64,000 nucleotides of DNA, from the NCBI RefSeq assembly GCF_001238275.1, contig NZ_LGTB01000005.1, positions 124,001-188,000 of the forward strand. Direction: 5' to 3'. The notes under the pieces are model-generated. The model was not told where the DNA came from. It made no database searches and worked only from the letters and a program-made list of their open reading frames with translations. Each line of letters begins with the position of its first letter. The first letter of the stretch is position 1. Made by a program: the position numbers and the translations under genes. This document shows, one piece after another, positions 58,060 through 64,000 of this stretch. The stretch comes from Bradyrhizobium viridifuturi (GTDB taxonomy: Bacteria > Pseudomonadota > Alphaproteobacteria > Rhizobiales > Xanthobacteraceae).

Positions 58060-59688
58060 TCAATCATCGCGCGCCACCTTCTTACAGGAGAGCTGCAGGG
58101 CCGACGACGTAGCATCCGCATCCGGAGCCGAGCTGGAGTGAATGCTGCGATCTCCCTTGCAGAACCAGGCGACGGCAAACTCCTTTGCGCAATCCGGAGC
58201 AGGATCAGAAATCCGCACGGCATCTGCACGAAACGTACACTCACTCTTACCATTACACGCTTCTGCAAGTGCATCCGTGGTGTTGCCGCGCGCCGACATC
58301 CAGCGGCAATTGCCGCCATACGTGCCGGAAACGACCGAAATGCCCGATTGCGTGATGACATTCCCGGCCGCACCCCGCAGTGCATACGCGGCCGCCGCAC
58401 CAACAAGTGCGGCAAAGCCGACACTTCCCAATCGCACCAGGAGCCTGCGCTGTTCCGCCGAGGCCGCCTGATAGGCACCGCGAATTCGCCTGCGGGCCGG
58501 TACCTCGAAGCCGAAATGCAACAGGATCGCGGCGCAAGTTGCCAGGGCGAAAGCGAGAGCGAACGCACCGAGATGTCCAAGGAGTTGGATCGACGTTTCC
58601 CAACGCACCACCGGAAAACGCCGGAAGATGATGATGTGTATAAGATAAAGGGCAAAGCTGGCCTCGCCCAGAAAGACAAGCCACCTTGCTGACAACAGCC
58701 GTCCTGCAGTGCTAACGGGATGTGCCGCCGCGACAAGGATGAGCGCCACCGGCGCCGCCAGGGCGATATTGTTGCGTGCAATATCGAACAGGCTCATGGA
58801 AGCCCCAAATGGCGACTTGTGGGCGGTAAACCAGAACACCCAACTAATCGCGCCGACGCCAACAAATGCCGCGATGTCGAGCAGAGCACGAGACGGCCTG
58901 AAATCCTGCTCCGACCCCACTTCATGGAGCCTTGCCAGGCAACAGCCGAGAACGAACTCCCACACCCTGCAAAACGGCGAAAAGTAGACGATCCAGAGGA
59001 TCAGCGTGTTCTTCCAGTTCGGTAGCGCCGCCTCTGTTCCATAGGCATGAAGCGCAAACAGGTTGATGCGGCCCTGCAACATGAGCACCGCAAGGTCGAT
59101 GCCAAGCTCGATTGAGACGGCTCCGACGGCGCAAACAACCGCGGCGGGCACAGTTCTGATCCGCGCAAGCAGAGGGCAAACGGGTGGAAAAACGAGATAG
59201 AAAAACCACTCGCTGCTCACCGACCAGGAGACGATGCCGACCTCCTCGTACTGCCAGATGGGAGCTACACCAGCGATATTTGCGAAAAACCAGGTTTGAA
59301 CCAGCCCGAGTTGAAACGGGACAAGGTGCGTTGAGAATCCTTCGGCCGGCGCCTCGGTTCCGAGGAGCCACGGCCAGACAAACGGTCCAGTCAGCAATTC
59401 GACGAGAAAGAGAACAACAAACAGAGGATAGATTCGCGCTATGCGCGCCACGAGAAAGTCCGGGATCGCTTTCCGCGGGCTGCTCACAATCGAGCTGCCA
59501 TAGTTATATTGAATGACAAAGCCACTCAGCGTGAAGAAGACCGACATTCCGAGCAGGCCGAGTGTCCCGACGCTGATATCGAGTCCGAGGCTCGGTCCTT
59601 GCAAGAACACGCTGCCGCCGTGAGACAATGCGACCGCTGCCGCCGCGACAAACCGGATACCGGTCAGTGCGGGAATCTGCTTAACCAT
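58060..59688 (-). CDS. Acyltransferase-3 membrane protein with a C-terminal lectin-like domain
   Basis: This is a 542-residue OafA/YrhL-type membrane O-acyltransferase. The AT3 domain (1-410) begins IPALTGIRFVAAAAVALSHG with the catalytic His, then FFTLSGFVIQYNYG, and has about ten transmembrane helices. After one more helix (about 425-445) comes a cysteine-rich extracytoplasmic domain (455-512) with GTYGGNC, GNTTDALAEACNGKSECTF, DPAPDCAKEFAVAWFC. This pattern resembles SUEL/rhamnose-binding lectin modules. It could guide acylation to a surface polysaccharide. ATG 59688. It is not in an operon; both neighbours point away or are absent. Confidence 0.85.
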   Translation of the reverse strand: MVKQIPALTGIRFVAAAAVALSHGGSVFLQGPSLGLDISVGTLGLLGMSVFFTLSGFVIQYNYGSSIVSSPRKAIPDFLVARIARIYPLFVVLFLVELLTGPFVWPWLLGTEAPAEGFSTHLVPFQLGLVQTWFFANIAGVAPIWQYEEVGIVSWSVSSEWFFYLVFPPVCPLLARIRTVPAAVVCAVGAVSIELGIDLAVLMLQGRINLFALHAYGTEAALPNWKNTLILWIVYFSPFCRVWEFVLGCCLARLHEVGSEQDFRPSRALLDIAAFVGVGAISWVFWFTAHKSPFGASMSLFDIARNNIALAAPVALILVAAAHPVSTAGRLLSARWLVFLGEASFALYLIHIIIFRRFPVVRWETSIQLLGHLGAFALAFALATCAAILLHFGFEVPARRRIRGAYQAASAEQRRLLVRLGSVGFAALVGAAAAYALRGAAGNVITQSGISVVSGTYGGNCRWMSARGNTTDALAEACNGKSECTFRADAVRISDPAPDCAKEFAVAWFCKGDRSIHSSSAPDADATSSALQLSCKKVARDD

Positions 59689-60476
59689 CGATGTCGCTCG
59701 TCGTTTGCGAGTGGGTACAAATCCTGGGCGATCGATGGCACCAAAGGCACGCAGCTGGACACTTGCTCAAGGCAGCGAAGACTGATCGCATCACGCGAGC
59801 GTGCCTTGCGATCAGTCAAACTTCTTCGAAAGCTCAAATCTGTTATCGGAGCGCCCTCGCACCTTATTGGTAGGCCGGTCAGCGCTGAAACTCTGACTTC
59901 TGGTAGGGCGGCTCAGATTTTAGATCCATATTCCGACCGGTTCTGGCCAAGCTATGTCCCCAGACTGTCATACTTGGACCGCGCCATTGTCTCACCGGAA
60001 GCCTTCCTGAATAAGTTGGCGCCAGCTGCTCCCTCCGCGAAGGGAGCTTGGGGCACCAGGTACCCGATGAGAGCCCAGGTCAAAGCAACATGCTGTCGTC
60101 TCGGGCAGTCTCACAACGGATACATGCACCAGTTCACGTCCTGTGTGGGACCGCGAGGCTATCATCAGCCAGCCACACCAGGAGATTCACGTGCAGCAGC
60201 GGAGCTGCACAAGGTGCCTATTCTCCTGACACTCCTATTCTAGCGGCGAGGCTCATCCGGCCACCAGCCGGCCCAAGGCAGCCCGGATTGAGATTGCTAA
60301 CTGAACGCATCGCAAACGGAATGGGCAGCCAATCCGAGCCGCGCGTTCAATCTTTTTGACAGCGACTGCCAAGGAATCTCGCTGCGGATTGGTGCAAAAC
60401 TTTACTATTCTTGTCCGGCACGGCTGGCCGCACTTTCGCTTGGGCCTGGCGTGCGAGAGAAGGAAAGGAACACGTG
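59689..60476. other. Gene-free leader region of the peptide locus
   Basis: No supported gene. The strong AGGAAAGGA at 60461-60469 is the ribosome binding site of the peptide gene. I could not identify a convincing promoter; a TTGACA at 60356 lacks a good -10 partner. Confidence 0.4.
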
Positions 60477-60545
60477 ATGAAAAAGAAGATCGCTGAGATC
60501 AAGACCACGATCCGCACCACCACTCCGTACACGGGTACGCTCTAG
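60477..60545 (+). CDS. 22-residue peptide gene, candidate precursor peptide
   Basis: ATG 60477 is preceded by a strong ribosome binding site (AGGAAAGGA, seven bases away) and begins a 22-codon gene ending with TAG at 60543. The peptide starts MKKKIAEIK and ends TTTPYTGTL, with seven threonines among its last 13 residues and a basic, helical N-terminus. This is leader-plus-core-like. A clear terminator stands 55 bases further, and a large protein gene and an MFS exporter follow. Such a layout is known for short precursor peptides (for example microcin C) whose message must outnumber that of the enzymes. Function is inference; a regulatory leader peptide is the main alternative. Confidence 0.55.
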   Translation: MKKKIAEIKTTIRTTTPYTGTL

Positions 60546-60600
60546 GTTGGTGCGGCAGATGCCTTGGATGCATCTACCTGATGAGAGTATAGCGGCATCG

Positions 60601-60629
60601 GAGGGTGGTCGTTTCGGCCACCCTCTTTT
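60601..60629 (+). terminator. Rho-independent terminator/attenuator between the peptide gene and the TPR gene
   Basis: GAGGGTGGTC (60601-60610) pairs with GGCCACCCTC (60616-60625) in a 10-bp stem with one G-U pair and a 5-base loop, followed by TTTT. It lies 22 bases before the ATG of the downstream gene, so downstream transcription needs read-through. Confidence 0.85.
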
Positions 60630-60650
60630 GCGACAGTTCGGGAGAGTAAA

Positions 60651-62891
60651 ATGGTTGATCTGATCCAGCAGCGCGTGGTTTCAGCCATATCAGCATCCGT
60701 TGAGCTCAGTGCGATTACGATTTTAAAGGCGGAAGCGGGCATGGCGCCGCTGCCGACGATCAAATCGGCACTCGCGCGCTCCGATTCTAATTTCTCTATC
60801 ACTGACGGCGACTGGCGGACCGGCGGCTATCTTGCCGGGCTGCAAGCGCTCATTGACGCCGAACTAGGGTGGGCCAAAGAAAACAGGCCCAAACTGGTTG
60901 AGGCGGCACAACAATCCTTGAAGCGACTATTCCCCCTCCTAAACAGCGACGCCTTTACCGTGCCGAAGGATCTCACGAATACCTCGAGCAAGGAGGAGCG
61001 TACCAGGTTCTATCATCATGAATATCAAAACAAGCTCCTGGTCGGACTAGCCGAATTCCTGATCAACTGCGCCCGACAGCTCAACGAGCGTCACATCATC
61101 GTCATCGATCGGGCGGCGGCCTTGTCCGGTTCGGCCAAGAACCTGATCAAGCTGCTGGTCAGGCTGGGCGACGATGCGCGGCTGTTTCGGTTCGTTCTGA
61201 TCGATTATGAACAACGGCTCTATTTCCCGGACGCCAGCGAGGTTCATTTCGGCAGATATAGCTCGCAAGAGCTGGGGCCAACCTTTGATCCGGATCTCCC
61301 CGCGGAGAAGCACCGGCAGATCTATGAGGCAAGTGGCGGCAACCCGTTGATTGCAGAGGCTTTGAGCAAATGCACAGCGGCAGGATTACCAGTCGTCGGC
61401 TATCTCGACCCGACCGCGACCGTGGATCTCTATCTGGCCAGCCTTAGCAGCGGGGAACGCCATAGCCTTCTCAAATCATACATCGAATCCAACTGCACGA
61501 CGCCTGACCTGATCGCGCAACGAAACTATGCAACCTTCGAGCCGGCGACCGCAGATCATCTGCACGAGCAGCTGCACGACGCGTGCCTGGAGCGCTATCT
61601 GGCAGGCAAGGCGCCTCTCGTGATGCTTCATGCGCTATCGGTACGGGACAAGTACAAGCGTCTGGAGCTGCTTGCGGAACCAAGTCAGATCCTCCAGAGC
61701 ATTGGCCTGTACGATCTCTGGTTTGGCTACTTCGGGGAAATCTTCGCCGACCCCGCGCTTCGCACGTACGGCTCCGGAGATGCCAGCGTGAATGCCGCCT
61801 TCATCAACGCGGCTTTTGTGCTGTACTCACTCGGCTGCGGTCGGGTGTCGGTTCCCTATCTGGACGAATTCTACAAAACGTTCCCAAAGAGCCGATACAC
61901 GCCAACGGTTCTGTATGCCCAGTCAATGACGTATGGACGCTACCAGCAGCCGGTCAACCTCACGGTGGCCGAAGAGTACGCGTTAAGGAACCTGGAGACC
62001 ATCGAGCGGGATTTCAGGGAGCACGACAAGTACGACTACATCAAGGTGTTTGCAGAGAACGCCTATGCCTACATCAAGGCCAAACAGCAGAAGTACGACG
62101 AAGCCCTCGCGCTTTGCGCCGAAGGCCTTGGCAAGATGCTCAAGGCGTATGGCGACGAGCGATTCAAGCTTCACCAATCGATTTTGATCTACAACACCAG
62201 CCAGGTCTATGAACTCATCGACGAACTTCCTCGGGCTGAGAAGCAGTTGCGTGAGGCCATTGCGTATGATCCCTACTATGGAGAGTATCATAATGACCTG
62301 GGCAACCTGCTTTCGAAAGTGGCTGGAAGGGAAGCTGAAGCTCTGGAGGCCTATGCGCGCGCCATTGAACTTTGCCCACCCTATTATGAGGCTCACCTGA
62401 ACAGGGCCGCACTTCACAGCAGAATGGGGGATGCCGCTGGTGCGCTGGCCGATCTCGACAGGACACTTGTCATCAAGCCAAACGAATGGCGAGCTCATTT
62501 CGAGAAGGGCAACATCTTGATGCGGCAGGACAGGCCTAAAGCTGCTCTGGAGTCTTATCTGGCGGCGGCCGAGATCAGTCCCAAAAACCCCGACCTACAG
62601 AGCAATCTCGGCCTCGCCTATTCCGAGCTTGGCAAGGCGCACGAGAGCATCGCACACTATGTTCGAGCCCTTGAACTCAACCCTCGGCATGCGCTCACCC
62701 ACAACAATCTCGCCATCGAGTATTTCAACGAGGGCCGGCCGGATATTTCATTGAACCATGCGACGGTCGCTGTCGAGATCGGGGGAGATCCGGACTACCT
62801 CCTCACCCGCGAGCACATCGAGAAAAGCCTGCAGGCTGACCTTGCCTCGCGCCGGGACCGAGCTACTGCATCTTCCGCGAAGCCTATGTGA
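60651..62891 (+). CDS. STAND-like NTPase remnant plus TPR protein, in the peptide locus
   Basis: This is a 746-residue soluble protein. Residues 1-420 resemble a degenerate STAND/AAA domain: a Walker-B-like HIIVIDRAAALSGSAKNLIK (about 146-165), FRFVLIDYEQRLYF and the sensor-like YEASGGNPLIAEAL (224-237), but no P-loop is seen, so ATP binding is doubtful. From about residue 525 at least five tetratricopeptide repeats follow (YYGEYHNDLGNLLSK, YYEAHLNRAALHSRMG, EWRAHFEKGNILMRQ, NPDLQSNLGLAYSELGK, HALTHNNLAIEYFNEG). ATG 60651 has GGGAG upstream. Its place between a short peptide gene and an exporter suggests it handles or senses that peptide. I do not recognise a named family. Confidence 0.75.
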   Translation: MVDLIQQRVVSAISASVELSAITILKAEAGMAPLPTIKSALARSDSNFSITDGDWRTGGYLAGLQALIDAELGWAKENRPKLVEAAQQSLKRLFPLLNSDAFTVPKDLTNTSSKEERTRFYHHEYQNKLLVGLAEFLINCARQLNERHIIVIDRAAALSGSAKNLIKLLVRLGDDARLFRFVLIDYEQRLYFPDASEVHFGRYSSQELGPTFDPDLPAEKHRQIYEASGGNPLIAEALSKCTAAGLPVVGYLDPTATVDLYLASLSSGERHSLLKSYIESNCTTPDLIAQRNYATFEPATADHLHEQLHDACLERYLAGKAPLVMLHALSVRDKYKRLELLAEPSQILQSIGLYDLWFGYFGEIFADPALRTYGSGDASVNAAFINAAFVLYSLGCGRVSVPYLDEFYKTFPKSRYTPTVLYAQSMTYGRYQQPVNLTVAEEYALRNLETIERDFREHDKYDYIKVFAENAYAYIKAKQQKYDEALALCAEGLGKMLKAYGDERFKLHQSILIYNTSQVYELIDELPRAEKQLREAIAYDPYYGEYHNDLGNLLSKVAGREAEALEAYARAIELCPPYYEAHLNRAALHSRMGDAAGALADLDRTLVIKPNEWRAHFEKGNILMRQDRPKAALESYLAAAEISPKNPDLQSNLGLAYSELGKAHESIAHYVRALELNPRHALTHNNLAIEYFNEGRPDISLNHATVAVEIGGDPDYLLTREHIEKSLQADLASRRDRATASSAKPM

Positions 62892-63248
62892 GCTTGCGGC
62901 TCACGGCACTCTTGCCATTCGAGCAGCGTGAGACAGGATCGCTCAGGAATTGATGGCTGCATCTCAGAGCTTCGGCTCGGTCTAGCGAATGCTTTCGCGG
63001 CGGCCGCCGCAACACAGACTGATCGGCAAGCGACGCGCCTTGGCCGGTCTTATCGCGAGTGACCGAACGCCACAAGAGGTACAGGGAGGTAGATAGGTAA
63101 TAAGATGCCTTTTGCCAAGCCGTCTATTGCCAGAGCGTTCATCGTTGGCTTGCGGGCTCATCGCACCGATGTCGCATCCCGAAGCCAGTGCCATCTACCT
63201 GTCCCTCCGCGTCAAGCGATCCGAAATCCTCGATGAGCTAAGTCAACA
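62892..63248. other. Spacer with small possible frames
   Basis: A GGGAGG at 63086-63091 precedes ATG 63104, which opens a 43-codon frame; a second short frame ends in ATGA overlapping the MFS start. Neither product is recognised. The spacer may hold another peptide gene or only a leader. Confidence 0.3.
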
Positions 63249-64000
63249 ATGAGCGGATGGAGCACACGGCAGTTCATCTATCTCTCGCATTTGATCATCC
63301 AGATCGGCGGCTGGGCGTTCCGTATCGGCATCCTGATCGGCCTTCTGCAATCCGGCATGAGCGCCGCGGGTCTCGGCATCGCGGTCACTTTTGCGCCGAT
63401 CATGCTTGGTAGCCTCTTCCTGTCGCCGTTGGTCGACAGGGGCGATCCGATCTCAGCCATGATGATCGTCAATGCCGTTCGCATCTGCGCGCTGCTCGCC
63501 ATCTTCGGCAGCGACGGAGCCGATTCGTTTCTGAGCTATGCTGCAATGGCCGTCCTGAGCCTGGTCCAGCCGGTCTATTTGTCCGCAGAGATTGCTTTCT
63601 TTCGTCGTATCACATCGGAAGACGGCATGATCTCGGTGCTGCGCAATATCGCCAATATCGACTGGCTGACCTATCTCTTGGGAATGTTTGCAGGTGCCAT
63701 GTTGTCCGACCAATTGCACTTGCCTGGCGTTTTGGCCTTCAATGTATCAGCGATCATGCTGTCATTGGTCGTGCTCCTTGGCATCAAGCAGCAGTTCAGA
63801 AGGACGCCAGCCGTGCTTGAGGCGCGCCCCTCCGGAACGGTGCTGGACTTGGCACCCCTCTATCCCGCATTCTTGGCTGTCTTTCTGCTCAACCTCGGCG
63901 CCGGCATCATCAACGTCTATCCTGCGATACATGCCACAGCTGACGGGGTTCTCGACAAAAGCGTACTACTGACGATCGTCATGGCTAATGGCGTATTGGC
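63249..64000 (+). CDS. MFS exporter, runs off the window
   Basis: The frame is open from ATG 63249 to the last base (250 residues seen). It has at least six transmembrane helices, starting FIYLSHLIIQIGGWAFRIGI and LGIAVTFAPIMLGSLFLSPL followed by VDRGD, the cytoplasmic loop motif (D-R-G) after helix 2 typical of major-facilitator drug and peptide exporters. Its position after the peptide and TPR genes suggests export of the locus product. The ribosome binding site is weak. Confidence 0.8.
   Translation, partial: MSGWSTRQFIYLSHLIIQIGGWAFRIGILIGLLQSGMSAAGLGIAVTFAPIMLGSLFLSPLVDRGDPISAMMIVNAVRICALLAIFGSDGADSFLSYAAMAVLSLVQPVYLSAEIAFFRRITSEDGMISVLRNIANIDWLTYLLGMFAGAMLSDQLHLPGVLAFNVSAIMLSLVVLLGIKQQFRRTPAVLEARPSGTVLDLAPLYPAFLAVFLLNLGAGIINVYPAIHATADGVLDKSVLLTIVMANGVL

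Noticed and set aside
57930..58781. 283-codon minus-strand frame
   Set aside because: Overlaps the acyltransferase/lectin-like gene in another frame of the same strand; no motifs.

Overview
This window looks like part of the symbiosis island of a Bradyrhizobium (soybean or other legume symbiont). The main evidence is a recognisable NolA regulator, six tts boxes (the promoter element bound by TtsI, activator of the rhizobial type III secretion system), three NopM/IpaH-like leucine-rich effectors, a pectin-degrading enzyme pair, an Fnr/FixK-controlled hemN, and a high load of insertion-sequence remnants and decayed genes. Coding density is low, long stretches carry nothing convincing, and at least ten genes are broken by single-base shifts, deletions or insertions. 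This is typical of accessory island DNA; some of the single-base breaks could also be sequencing errors.

Layout. 0.7-3.4 kb: small protein, nolA and an orphan amino-acid-type substrate-binding protein, the last two each behind a MerR-type promoter. 4-12.7 kb: IS3 remnant, luciferase-like monooxygenase, small conserved proteins, an outer-membrane beta-barrel, a frameshifted LuxR regulator and a TauE/SafE permease. 13.7-20.5 kb: DUF2130 protein, hemN, a membrane/coiled-coil protein and an OprB-like porin. 20.6-28 kb: a divergent pair of NopM-like genes (one deleted for its E3 domain, one intact), pectinesterase plus polygalacturonase, and a decayed tts-controlled effector. 28-36.5 kb: MATE exporter, an intact tandem-repeat effector with its own tts box, an opposite-strand remnant of an SUMO-protease (C48) domain, a shikimate-kinase-like gene, and a third decayed effector paralogue. 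36.9-44.7 kb: GNAT remnant, phosphopantetheinyl transferase, acyltransferase, IS481 scrap and a large NopM-like E3 ligase. 44.9-50.3 kb: insertion-sequence junkyard (integrase, IS66, IS701-like, IS110-like) with a PIN toxin-antitoxin pair. 50.8-57.8 kb: a frameshifted SKWP-repeat effector, a cytochrome c550-like gene, a ParDE pair, small proteins and a cold-shock protein. 58-64 kb: an acyltransferase fused to a lectin-like domain, then a 22-codon peptide gene, a terminator, a STAND/TPR-type protein and an MFS exporter running off the edge.

How the genes may work together. Two regulatory layers can be read from the DNA. TtsI boxes stand before all three NopM-like genes and all three members of the tandem-repeat effector family. 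Separately, at least five dispersed promoters share a 19-bp spacer and an ACG-N3-CGT dyad; one of them is nolA's own promoter, so they are candidate NolA targets (SBP, cytochrome c, SKWP effector). The most unusual unit is the 60.5-64 kb peptide-terminator-TPR-MFS arrangement, which has the shape of a small secreted-peptide locus.
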